Shown here: piece after piece, positions 1 to 6,487 of the stretch | How positions within the stretch are numbered: the first letter of the stretch is position 1 | How the letters are laid out: each line of letters starts with the position of its first letter | NCBI GenBank assembly: GCA_022728415.1 | Contig: JAIJJM010000057.1 | Coordinates: 1 to 9,373, forward strand | DNA: 9,373 nt | Direction: 5' to 3' | DNA from: Collinsella sp. | GTDB lineage: Bacteria > Actinomycetota > Coriobacteriia > Coriobacteriales > Coriobacteriaceae | Notes under the pieces: model-generated | Seen by the model: the letters and a program-made list of their open reading frames with translations, nothing else | The model's database searches: none | What the model was told of the DNA's origin: nothing | Program-made: the position numbers and the translations under genes

Positions 1-674
1 CCGCGCTGGCCGTTATAGGTATGCGTAAAGCAGCTGGCACCGGCGTTGATGGCGGCGGCGCACTCGTCGTAGGTGGCGTCGGAGTGGCCGATGCAGGTCA
101 CAACGCCCCTGGCGCTCAGGGCCGCGGCGTAGGCGGCGGCGCCGTCGCGCTCGGCCGCCATGGCGCTCTTGACGATGCGGCCGCCGGCGGCCTCCTGCCA
201 CCGGTCGAAGACCTCCTCGGAGGGGTCGATCAGAAAAGCGGGGTTCTGGGCGCCCACGTGCTTCATGGTGAAGAACGGGCCCTCCAGGTAGATGCCCTGG
301 ATGCGGGCACCGCAGAACTCGGGGCCACGTTCTTCGTCCGCCTGTGCGATGGCGGCGCAGGCGTCCCTGATCTGCTCCACGCCGTCGGTGAAGGTCGTGG
401 GCAACCAGCTGGTAGTACCGCGACGGGCGAGCTCAATCGAGCTAATGTTGATGCCCTCGGCATCGTTATCGGTCGTGGCATGGTTATAGAAGCCATGAAT
501 ATGGGTGTCCACCATGCCCGGCGCGATCCATGTGCCCGAGTAATCCTTGATCTCGCAAGCGGGCTCATCGACCTGCCAAGCGCCAAAGACGCCGTCTTCG
601 ACCATGAGGTAGCCGCCCAGCTGCGGCCCCGCCGGCAAAAAGAACTTGTCGGCCTTGATAGCATACGTGCTCAT
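1..674 (-). CDS. nagA: N-acetylhexosamine-6-phosphate deacetylase (NagA/AgaA family), 3' end missing
   Basis: Cytoplasmic amidohydrolase that removes acetate from GlcNAc-6-P or, as this locus suggests, GalNAc-6-P. The window shows 224 residues from the start; the family is usually about 380 long, so the C-terminal part lies beyond the left edge. Metal-site motifs are all in place: APGMVDTHIHG with His58 and His60, GIYLEGPFF with Glu131, IGHSDATYDE with His197 and FTHTYNGQR with His218. Spacing of the last three closely follows E. coli NagA (Glu131, His195, His216, from memory). The ATG at 674 is preceded by AAGGAG at 680-685 with a 5-base gap. It lies downstream of agaS but across a rho-independent terminator, so it may be transcribed separately or by readthrough; no convincing promoter is visible in the 60 bases between. 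The substrate epimer (GlcNAc or GalNAc) cannot be read from sequence; AgaS and the PTS type favour GalNAc-6-P. Confidence 0.93.
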   Translation of the reverse strand, partial: MSTYAIKADKFFLPAGPQLGGYLMVEDGVFGAWQVDEPACEIKDYSGTWIAPGMVDTHIHGFYNHATTDNDAEGINISSIELARRGTTSWLPTTFTDGVEQIRDACAAIAQADEERGPEFCGARIQGIYLEGPFFTMKHVGAQNPAFLIDPSEEVFDRWQEAAGGRIVKSAMAAERDGAAAYAAALSARGVVTCIGHSDATYDECAAAINAGASCFTHTYNGQR

Positions 675-731
675 ATGCACTCCTTGCTTCTAAAGCAGTT
701 TACTGTGGTGATGCTTATACCCAGCTCACGT

Positions 732-773
732 AAAACAAAAAGCGCCCGCCCGCCGTTACGAGCGGACGGGCGC
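732..773 (-). terminator. Rho-independent terminator after agaS
   Basis: Read on the minus strand, a 12-base arm (GCGCCCGTCCGC, from 773-762) pairs with GCGGGCGGGCGC (753-742), with one G-U wobble and an 8-base loop. TTTTTGTTTT follows (741-732). The stem begins 18 bases after the agaS stop codon. The plus-strand reading has no T-tract, so it serves only the minus strand. It should end most agaS transcripts before nagA. Confidence 0.9.
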
Positions 774-791
774 CCTTACAGGGGGACGCGA

Positions 792-1958
792 TTAAGCGGT
801 GAAGGGGTGAATCGTCACGCCCTTGACCACGCGGTTGACCGTGCCGGTGGGGCTCGGCGTATCGGGCGTGTTGCCCACGCGCACGGAGTTGAGCAGGCTG
901 ATGGCCTGGGCAAACATCACGAACGGCAGGGCGAGGTAACCCTCGGGGAGTGCCTCATAGCCCTTAAAGGTGAAGGACTCACCCTCATAGACGGTGGCAC
1001 CTTCCTGCTGAACGGCGACGGTGTGCTGAGCGATCTCGTCACCACCGATCTCGTTGAGGATGTCGATATCGTACTGACGGGTGTAGGCGTCGTTGTTGAC
1101 GAACACGAAGACGAGCGTCTTATCGTCGACGAAGGACTTGGGTCCGTGACGATAGCCCATGGAGGTGTCGTAGGAAGTGGCGACCAGACCGTGAGCGAGC
1201 TCGAGAATCTTGAGCTGGCTCTCCTGGGCAAGGCCACCGAAGGAGCCAGAACCCAAGTAGGTCACGCGGTTGAAGTCGCCAGCCAGGTAATCGGCGACCT
1301 CGGGCTCACGGGAAATGACCTCCTCGCCCATCTTGGCGATGGTCTCGACCCACTCGGCCTTCTGCTCATCCGAAGCCTCGTCAAAGATGAGGGTAGAGAG
1401 CAGGGTCATGCAGGTGTAGGAACCGGTCATGGCGAAGCCCTTGTCGTTGGCGCGCGGGATGAGCAGCGTCAGCGCGTTGGGATCATCGGCAGACTCGACG
1501 GCGAGCTTGCCCTCGGGAGCGCAGGTGATGTTGAGGAATTTAACGTTGTGGACGAGCTCCTTGGCAACGGCAACGGCGGCAAGGCTCTCGGGGCTGTTGC
1601 CAGAGCGGGCAAAGGAAACCACGAGCGTGGGATCCTCGGCGCGCAGGAAGTCGCGCGGGGCGCTCACGATGTCGGTCGTGGCGATGGGCTTAAAGTCGTA
1701 GAGATCAGTGTTGCCAGCGTGACGCAGGTACGGGGCGCAGGTATCGCCAACGTAGTCGGACGTACCGGCACCGGTGAAGACAACGGACAGACGGCCCTCG
1801 CCCATGGCGCGAGCCTCGGCCAGAAAGGCCTCGATGGCCTCCTTGTTCTCACGATAAATGTTGAACGTATCACGCCAAAGCTCGGGCTGCTGAGCAATCT
1901 CGGCCGTGGTGATCTGGGCGCCGAGCTCGGTGAGCTCCTCGACACTCTTCTCGAACAT
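792..1958 (-). CDS. agaS: AgaS-type SIS-domain amino-sugar-phosphate isomerase/deaminase
   Basis: 388-residue cytoplasmic enzyme of the AgaS family, which has two sugar-isomerase (SIS) domains. In E. coli AgaS turns galactosamine-6-P into tagatose-6-P and ammonia; the L. casei homologue is GnbF. The first SIS domain shows GAGTSDY (63-69) and SFARSGNSPES (115-125), the serine-rich phosphosugar-binding loops. The second shows GSGSFGGLAQES (237-247) and RHGPKSF (270-276). The C-terminus carries the family-typical stretch TPSPTGTVNRVVKGVTIH (367-384). Length is that of a complete family member. AAAGAGG sits 8 bases before the ATG. The gene has a near-consensus promoter of its own at 1990-2019 and a terminator behind it, so it can be expressed apart from the PTS genes. 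It should act on the product of the adjacent deacetylase. Family assignment is firm; the exact substrate is inferred from context. Confidence 0.94.
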   Translation of the reverse strand: MFEKSVEELTELGAQITTAEIAQQPELWRDTFNIYRENKEAIEAFLAEARAMGEGRLSVVFTGAGTSDYVGDTCAPYLRHAGNTDLYDFKPIATTDIVSAPRDFLRAEDPTLVVSFARSGNSPESLAAVAVAKELVHNVKFLNITCAPEGKLAVESADDPNALTLLIPRANDKGFAMTGSYTCMTLLSTLIFDEASDEQKAEWVETIAKMGEEVISREPEVADYLAGDFNRVTYLGSGSFGGLAQESQLKILELAHGLVATSYDTSMGYRHGPKSFVDDKTLVFVFVNNDAYTRQYDIDILNEIGGDEIAQHTVAVQQEGATVYEGESFTFKGYEALPEGYLALPFVMFAQAISLLNSVRVGNTPDTPSPTGTVNRVVKGVTIHPFTA

Positions 1959-1989
1959 TTCTAATACCTCTTTCTTTACTAAATTGTCT

Positions 1990-2019
1990 GATATACAAAG
2001 ACTTAATCTGAAAAGTCAA
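1990..2019 (-). promoter_or_regulatory. Predicted promoter of agaS
   Basis: On the minus strand TTGACT (2019-2014) and TATATC (1995-1990) are separated by 18 bases, close to the housekeeping sigma consensus, and lie 32 bases before the agaS ATG. Within it GACTT-N8-AAGTC forms a short dyad overlapping the -35 box and spacer, which could be an operator or chance. No CTGGT motif like those near gntR and GH35 is seen here. Confidence 0.6.
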
Positions 2020-2069
2020 ATCGAGTAGTAGTCATAGGCTGTTTTTCTTTCGTTAGCACTCGTATCCGA

Positions 2070-2804
2070 TCACACAGTATCTCGATAATGAGAAATCCTG
2101 TACTTAAACTTGTCCGCACGAGCCACCGAAAGCGTAAACTCGACAACATCATTTTGGGTGTTGTGAGTAGTTCGGACTATGTCCAGAACTGGCGCACCTT
2201 CACCAATACCTAGAAGCCGAGCGTCACATGGACGTGCTATACCCGCAGAGAACTCCTCATCCGCTACTCTAATTTTCTGCTGATAATCCTGCTCAATAAC
2301 ATCGTAAAGAGGCTTCTGTTCGAGCAGAGGACGCTTGAGTGAAATAAAGAGCCTTGCTGGAAGATAGCTACGCTCAACCATCATGGGTATACCATCTGCC
2401 ATCCGTAAACGCTTGAGTTTTAATACCTTTTCACCCAAACGAATCCCCATTTGTATCGAGAGTGTTTTATCTGCTTCCATTTCACAGAACTCTAAGATGG
2501 TTGTTTCTGGCAGCCGGCCCATCGCTTTCATCTGTTCAGTAAAACTGTACGATTGGGTAAGATTTGTTGCTTGGGCTAGTCGATCGGCAACAAACGTACC
2601 GCGACCTTGTTTTCGCACAATCCGACCAAGATACTCAAGTTCCTGAATTGCAAGCCGGACAGTCGACCGCGAAAGCCCGTAACGTTCGGCAAGTTCACGT
2701 TCGGACGAAATCAAATCACCTGGCTGATATTCATGATCAATTTTATCGATCAGAATATCTACGAGCTGGTCATATAGCGGTTGTCTGTGCCTCTTGCACG
2801 TCAT
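2070..2804 (-). CDS. GntR-family (HutC/UTRA subfamily) transcriptional regulator
   Basis: 244-residue DNA-binding regulator, most likely the local sugar-responsive repressor (compare GnbR in L. casei and BgaR in pneumococcus). Residues about 9-72 form the GntR winged helix-turn-helix, with the signature PGDLISSERELAERYGLSR and the wing KQGRGTFV. Residues about 92-238 form a UTRA ligand-binding domain, which in this subfamily usually binds a phosphosugar such as GlcNAc-6-P or GalNAc-6-P. An in-frame GTG 12 bases upstream (2816) is possible, but GGAG at 2811-2814 lies inside that extension and is spaced 6 bases from the ATG at 2804, so the ATG is preferred. The gene follows EIIA by 87 bases and precedes agaS by 111. 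A motif immediately upstream (2818-2835) recurs near the GH35 promoter and may be its own operator. Confidence 0.92.
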   Translation of the reverse strand: MTCKRHRQPLYDQLVDILIDKIDHEYQPGDLISSERELAERYGLSRSTVRLAIQELEYLGRIVRKQGRGTFVADRLAQATNLTQSYSFTEQMKAMGRLPETTILEFCEMEADKTLSIQMGIRLGEKVLKLKRLRMADGIPMMVERSYLPARLFISLKRPLLEQKPLYDVIEQDYQQKIRVADEEFSAGIARPCDARLLGIGEGAPVLDIVRTTHNTQNDVVEFTLSVARADKFKYRISHYRDTV

Positions 2805-2817
2805 GATGTTCTCCACG

Positions 2818-2835
2818 TAATTAGCAATTGACCAG
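2818..2835 (-). promoter_or_regulatory. Candidate regulator-binding motif before gntR
   Basis: The minus strand reads CTGGTCAATTGCTAATTA. Its first 13 bases match 12 of 13 bases at 8445-8457 (CTGGTAAATTGCT, plus strand) in the leader of the GH35 operon; both are followed closely by AATTA. It sits just upstream of the gntR ribosome binding site, where a bound repressor could block its own gene. No binding data; the inference rests on recurrence and position. Confidence 0.4.
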
Positions 2836-2891
2836 TACTTCAGCCTTCAGATATTGCATCAACATGTCCAATAAGTGGGCTCATAGCGACG

Positions 2892-3320
2892 CTACAGCTC
2901 ATCGTCTTCATCATCGTCAGCAATCTCGAGTTTCTTGAGATCGACTCCCTCACGACCAACAACCCGTGCGCGTTCGGCAAGTTCATCAAGCGTTGGATCT
3001 CCAAACGCACGCGTCATGACGAGCTCCACCAACATAGGCAGATTGGTTCCGGTGACAACGGTCACGTTATCGAGCTTAGTCGTCATTGGGATAGCTTGAT
3101 TGAACGGAGTACCGCCAAGCAAATCAACAAACACCAATACGCCATCACAAGCTTGACGCATCTCGGCAATGCAGGTTCGCAAATCATCACCAAAAGTAAC
3201 CGCCTCCGAGCCCGCAAAAGGAACTACCTCAAAATTAGGCTGTTCGCCGGCAACCATATCCACAGCACTTTTCAAACCAGTTGCAAACTGACCGTGACCA
3301 GTTAGTACAAATCCAATCAT
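2892..3320 (-). CDS. PTS mannose-family EIIA component
   Basis: 142-residue cytoplasmic phosphocarrier. It accepts phosphate from HPr and passes it to EIIB. The N-terminal beta strand leads into LTGHGQFATG, where His9 is the predicted phosphorylation site; FVDLLGGTPFNQA (89-101) and VVTGTNLPMLVELV (108-121) are typical of the fold (family PF03610). AAAGG lies 8 bases before the ATG. It is a stand-alone EIIA, not fused to EIIB as in E. coli ManX. It lies downstream of the repeat protein and is separated from EIID by a terminator, so its dose may differ from the membrane components. The C-terminus is an unusual run of acidic residues (DDDEDDEL) echoed at the end of EIIC. Sugar specificity cannot be read from EIIA; context suggests galacto-N-biose, lacto-N-biose or GalNAc. 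Confidence 0.94.
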   Translation of the reverse strand: MIGFVLTGHGQFATGLKSAVDMVAGEQPNFEVVPFAGSEAVTFGDDLRTCIAEMRQACDGVLVFVDLLGGTPFNQAIPMTTKLDNVTVVTGTNLPMLVELVMTRAFGDPTLDELAERARVVGREGVDLKKLEIADDDEDDEL

Positions 3321-3356
3321 TTTATCTACCTTTCTATCGTTCGCTTTCTCTAGCCA

Positions 3357-3376
3357 AAGAACCCCAAAAGGCTCTT
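3357..3376 (-). other. Intercistronic hairpin before EIIA
   Basis: AAGAGCC and GGTTCTT (minus strand) can pair over 7 bases with one G-U and a 6-base loop. No T-tract follows, so it is unlikely to terminate; it could affect mRNA processing or stability, or be chance. Confidence 0.3.
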
Positions 3377-3398
3377 ACGACCGCTGCATCATTAACAT

Positions 3399-4022
3399 TT
3401 AGCGAGTATTTTGTTTTATCGTGGGAGGTCTGTGGGCGTCTCTAAGCTGCTTTTCAAGGTTGCGATATCTAAGTGCTTCGCCCTTGTTCCCGCTGCTCTC
3501 ATATTGATACGAAAGCAGCAGATAGAGCTTTCCGCGTAACCCAAGGTCGTTCGTATCCAGCATAGCTTCCATCTCATCGATCTTATCATGCCGATGGCGA
3601 AAGACTATGTCGTAGGTCAATTGACTGTCCGCCAAAATGCCCTTTGACACGACGGGGCGCATCTCTTCCAACATGGACGCCGCCCGCTTCCGGTCACCCG
3701 TCTTGATATAGAAATTAAAGGCGCGAACCGTAAGCTGTCGACGTTGCTTATCGCTGCACGACATCTCCAGCAAGTGCTCAAGCATTCGATCTGCATATGC
3801 GTCCATATCAGCAGCTTCATAGATCGTGAAACGCAGGTAATACTGCTTATACGTAGACATGACTATACGCGCAAGTTTGCGATCGAGCAGGTCTATGCAA
3901 TCTTGGTATAAGCCCAAGTTAAACAATACCTGCAATTTCATATCGAAGTATTTTTTCGCACCTTCGGTCACAGCGAAATAAGCCACGACAACACAAATGA
4001 ACAGGACGATCCAAAATGGCAT
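3399..4022 (-). CDS. Unrecognised membrane-anchored helical-repeat (TPR-like) protein
   Basis: 207 residues; I do not recognise a named family. Residues about 3-18 (FWIVLFICVVVAYFAV) form one hydrophobic segment without a signal-peptidase site, followed by Lys23, Lys24 and Lys29, which predicts an N-out anchor with the bulk of the protein in the cytoplasm. The rest is almost wholly helical, with pairs of amphipathic helices that look like degenerate TPRs: LGLYQDCIDLLDRKLAR, AFNFYIKTGDRKRAASMLEE and SYQYESSGNKGEALRYRNLE. The basic C-terminal tail (about 190-207) looks disordered. The ribosome site is mediocre (AAGGGA, about 10 bases from the ATG). It is encoded between the EIID terminator and EIIA, so a role as a scaffold or regulator near the permease is conceivable, but that is inference from position only. 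Coding reality is supported by length, coherent protein character and tight packing with same-strand neighbours. Confidence 0.8.
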   Translation of the reverse strand: MPFWIVLFICVVVAYFAVTEGAKKYFDMKLQVLFNLGLYQDCIDLLDRKLARIVMSTYKQYYLRFTIYEAADMDAYADRMLEHLLEMSCSDKQRRQLTVRAFNFYIKTGDRKRAASMLEEMRPVVSKGILADSQLTYDIVFRHRHDKIDEMEAMLDTNDLGLRGKLYLLLSYQYESSGNKGEALRYRNLEKQLRDAHRPPTIKQNTR

Positions 4023-4106
4023 TGCACTATATTCCCTTCAAGGCAGCCTTAATGAATTAATCCAACACGATGACTGCACAACCGCCTATGAACAGCGGTG
4101 TCCGAC

Positions 4107-4168
4107 AAAACAAAAGAGGCGCACACTCCAGGGGATATGGCGATAGAGTCGCCTTGGAGGTGTGCGCC
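4107..4168 (-). terminator. Compound rho-independent terminator after EIID
   Basis: On the minus strand GGCGCACACCTCCA (4168-4155) pairs with TGGAGTGTGCGCC (4130-4118) through 13 base pairs with one bulged C. The loop holds a second hairpin, GGCGA-CTCTA-TCGCC (4153-4139). TCTTTTGTTTTG follows the main stem. It lies 42 bases after the EIID stop and should end, or attenuate, the GH35-EIIB-EIIC-EIID message before the repeat protein and EIIA. No convincing promoter is seen between it and 4022, so partial readthrough is possible. Confidence 0.9.
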
Positions 4169-4210
4169 ACGTCTCAATTGAGGCTCAAATGCCGTGACAA
4201 TATGGGGTAC

Positions 4211-5050
4211 TTAGCCCTTGCAGATGATACCGAATGCACCCAAGGCAATGGACAGAACCAAGACGATAAAGATGGCCTTCGTCGAGGTCATACCCTTCTT
4301 ACCGAGGAGCCAGTATACGAAGCCGACGAGTGCGGCAGGAACCAGCTTGGGGCAAATCATATTGCAGATGTTCTGCAAGTCAACGGTAACGCCGCCGATA
4401 ACAGGCTTCGCTGCAATAACGATACCGACATTGGTTGCGACCAGAGCACCGACCATAAAGACACCCATTACGGAGGCCGCGTCGGTCAACGCGTTCAGGC
4501 GATCGCTCATGGTGGTGACGAGCTTCATACCCTGCTCGTAAGCCATGTGGGTCTGCTTGCAGCGGAACCAGTCAACAAGGATGTTGACGGCGACCCAGAT
4601 GAAGATACCCAAGGGGTTGCCGTTCATGGCCATATTGGCAGCCAGGGCGCCGAAAATGGTCGGGAGCAGCGAACCGAAGATGGAATCGCCGATGGAAGCC
4701 AACGGTCCCATGAGGCCAGTCTTGAGACCGGCAACAGCCTCGAGGCCCTCGAGGCCCTCCTCTTCCTCGATCGCCAAATCAATACCGGTGATGATCGTGT
4801 TGAGGAAGTTTGAGGTGTTGAAGAACGGTGCGCACTGGGCACGGCAGGCTTCCTTTAGCTCCGGCGTGCCGTCGCCGTACAGCTTGCGCAGTGTGGGCAG
4901 GATAATCCAGAGATAACCAGAGTGCTGCATGCGCTCGTAGTTCCAACCATCCTGGAAACCAAGCAGGTTACGACGGTTGATCTGCGCAAGGTCTTCCTTG
5001 GTAATCTTGTAGCCAGTGGTGCCATTGGCGAGTTTCTCATTAGAGCTCAT
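4211..5050 (-). CDS. PTS mannose-family EIID membrane component
   Basis: 279-residue inner-membrane subunit that forms the transport channel together with EIIC (family PF03613, the ManZ/AgaD type). The N-terminal cytoplasmic region shows the family-typical run INRRNLLGFQDGWNYERMQ (24-42). The hallmark core follows: FFNTSNFLNTIITGIDLAIEE (77-97 region) and GLMGPLASIGDSIFGSLLP (112-130). Hydrophobic segments near 131-165 and in the last 70 residues complete it. The start is placed at the ATG at 5050 because the protein then begins in the usual EIID manner and GGAGGGAG lies 9 bases upstream; the 52 upstream in-frame residues are the out-of-frame reading of the EIIC end and are not family-like. 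Its start overlaps the EIIC stop by 11 bases, which implies translational coupling. Substrate specificity is inferred from the GH35, AgaS and NagA context. Confidence 0.95.
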   Translation of the reverse strand: MSSNEKLANGTTGYKITKEDLAQINRRNLLGFQDGWNYERMQHSGYLWIILPTLRKLYGDGTPELKEACRAQCAPFFNTSNFLNTIITGIDLAIEEEEGLEGLEAVAGLKTGLMGPLASIGDSIFGSLLPTIFGALAANMAMNGNPLGIFIWVAVNILVDWFRCKQTHMAYEQGMKLVTTMSDRLNALTDAASVMGVFMVGALVATNVGIVIAAKPVIGGVTVDLQNICNMICPKLVPAALVGFVYWLLGKKGMTSTKAIFIVLVLSIALGAFGIICKG

Positions 5051-5927
5051 CGTCGTCGTCTCCCTCCGCAGCGCCAGCAGCAGCGACGGGACGCTGGTTG
5101 TTCTTGTAGTACAGCAAAGACAGAGCAAAGCCAATAATAGCGATCGCCAGCATCGACATGTTGTTGAACATACCGACCATATCCACAGCGCCCTTACCAA
5201 GTGCACCGTTCACAGCGACGATGTTGGTGTTGAGGTTCATGATGCTCGTGAAGGCCGTACCAAACAGGGCGGCGACGACAAAGCCGAGCAGCAGGTAGGC
5301 GACGTGCTTCTTGACCGGCAGGTAGCGGAGCAGGATGGCGAAGCCAACGGCGGGCAGGGCACCGCCGGCAACGGACAGACCGTCGCCCAGCCACTTCCAA
5401 TCGCCGTTAAGGGCGGTGGTGATGCCCTCGACCAAGCCCTGGCCAAATGCGAGAGCCAGGAAGACCGGAATCATGCGGGACAGCATCCAGGAAACGGCAC
5501 CGAGCAAGTAGTGCACGTTGTAGGCGCCCCAGTTCATCTTCTCGATATCAGCATCGCACGCATGACCGAAGAACGTGTTGGCAAAACGGCCGGCGATATC
5601 GGTGTAGACGAGAATGGCAGCGACAGGTACGCCGATGGCGGCAAGAGCCGTCTCGGGATTCATGCCTGCGCCCACGGCAAAGGCGGTGGCGACCAGAGTG
5701 CCGGAGTTGGCATCGATACGAGAGGCGCCGCCAAAGGTACCAACGCCCAAGACGGTGAGCTGCATGCTACCGCCGATAAATAGACCGGTCTGCAGGTCAC
5801 CCATAATCAAACCGGTAATCATACCGGAGAAGACGGCAGAGCCGGCACAGGTGTACCAGTTCAGCTCATCCATGATCTGATAACCCGCATACAGGGTTAA
5901 CAGAAGAATCTGCCACCAAGCAATCAT
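5040..5927 (-). CDS. PTS mannose-family EIIC membrane component
   Basis: 295-residue polytopic inner-membrane subunit of the transporter (family PF03609, ManY/AgaC type). Strong hydrophobic segments run through most of its length. Diagnostic motifs are GDLQTGLFIGGSMQL (43-57) and GASRIDANSGT (67-77), part of the sugar-translocating region. The ATG has GGAG 6 bases upstream, a strong site. It follows EIIB by 93 bases that contain a hairpin, and its last codons overlap the EIID start. The C-terminus is an acidic tail (AEGDDDDEL) whose codons also carry the EIID ribosome binding site and start codon. Works with EIID in the membrane and with EIIB and EIIA in the cytoplasm to import and phosphorylate the sugar. 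Confidence 0.95.
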   Translation of the reverse strand: MIAWWQILLLTLYAGYQIMDELNWYTCAGSAVFSGMITGLIMGDLQTGLFIGGSMQLTVLGVGTFGGASRIDANSGTLVATAFAVGAGMNPETALAAIGVPVAAILVYTDIAGRFANTFFGHACDADIEKMNWGAYNVHYLLGAVSWMLSRMIPVFLALAFGQGLVEGITTALNGDWKWLGDGLSVAGGALPAVGFAILLRYLPVKKHVAYLLLGFVVAALFGTAFTSIMNLNTNIVAVNGALGKGAVDMVGMFNNMSMLAIAIIGFALSLLYYKNNQRPVAAAGAAEGDDDDEL

Positions 5928-5980
5928 GGTAAACTCCTTATTTGAGGTGTAACAGTTTCTACAATACCAATACGCTTATA

Positions 5981-6008
5981 TAAACCGCGCATCCCCCTTC
6001 GCGGCTTA
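5981..6008 (-). other. Intercistronic hairpin between EIIB and EIIC
   Basis: TAAGCCGCG and CGCGGTTTA (minus strand) pair over 9 bases with one G-U and a 10-base loop rich in G. No T-tract follows. Position between EIIB and EIIC suggests a processing or stability element that could let EIIB and the membrane components be made in different amounts; function unproven. Confidence 0.5.
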
Positions 6009-6020
6009 GCGTTAATTCGA

Positions 6021-6485
6021 CTAGAGCGCGAGAGCCTCTGGGTTATCCTGCGGCGTCAGCTGAATGACGATTGGAAGATTATCGGCCTTAAGTTTGGCAA
6101 ACGCGTCAAGGTCTCCCTGGTCGCAACTAATGTTGCGAGACAGCTTCTTGACCGGCTCCATGGTCGTCATATTACCGACAATAAGCTGCTCGAGCTTAAC
6201 GCCTTGCTCCAAAAGTCGAACGTAGACCTCAGGCTTTTTTGCAACAATAAAGAGACGTTGTGCATCATATTTGCCAGCAGTGATGTTGGCAGCGGCCTTA
6301 TCGACAGGAAGCACAGACAACTTCACCGTTGCCGGGCAAGCCATGCGAAGAACCTGCTTTTGGGTAGCGTCTTGCGACACCTCGTCGTCAACTACCATGA
6401 AGCGGCTTACCTGACGGGCGTTAGACCAGAGGTTTGCCACCTGTCCGTGAATCAAGCGAAAGTCGATTCGTGCGCCTACAATCAT
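6021..6485 (-). CDS. PTS mannose-family EIIB component (catalytic)
   Basis: 154-residue cytoplasmic subunit that takes phosphate from EIIA-His9 and gives it to the incoming sugar. The active loop is ARIDFRLIHGQVANLW, with His13 as the phospho-accepting residue; Phe9 stands where many relatives have Asp. Later family features are VVDDEVSQD, the segment AAANITAGKYDAQRLFIV and GNMTTMEP, which resemble, from memory, the EIIB of the pneumococcal bgaC operon (family PF03830). The ATG is 2 bases from the GH35 stop codon and its ribosome site (GGAG, about 10 bases upstream) lies in the last GH35 codons, so the two are cotranscribed and probably translationally coupled. This intact EIIB contrasts with the His-lacking paralogue at 8688-9170. 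Confidence 0.95.
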   Translation of the reverse strand: MIVGARIDFRLIHGQVANLWSNARQVSRFMVVDDEVSQDATQKQVLRMACPATVKLSVLPVDKAAANITAGKYDAQRLFIVAKKPEVYVRLLEQGVKLEQLIVGNMTTMEPVKKLSRNISCDQGDLDAFAKLKADNLPIVIQLTPQDNPEALAL

Positions 6486-6487
6486 TT

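Noticed and set aside
21..1964. Plus-strand open frame of 647 codons opposite nagA and agaS
   Set aside because: It runs antisense to two well-recognised genes, spans their intergenic terminator, and shows only Gly/Val/Ala-rich low-complexity translation with no family resemblance. GC-rich codon bias of the true genes explains the lack of stops.
4070..4813. Plus-strand open frame of 247 codons opposite EIID
   Set aside because: Antisense to a clear EIID gene and running through the terminator hairpin; composition is not protein-like.
5051..5206. 52-residue N-terminal extension of EIID
   Set aside because: Overlaps EIIC coding sequence out of frame, is Cys/Leu/Arg-rich and unlike EIID; the ATG at 5050 has a ribosome site and gives a normal family N-terminus.
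5016..5783. Plus-strand open frame of 255 codons opposite EIIC
   Set aside because: Antisense to a clear EIIC gene; its Gly/Asp/Gln-rich translation is the shadow of hydrophobic codons on the other strand.
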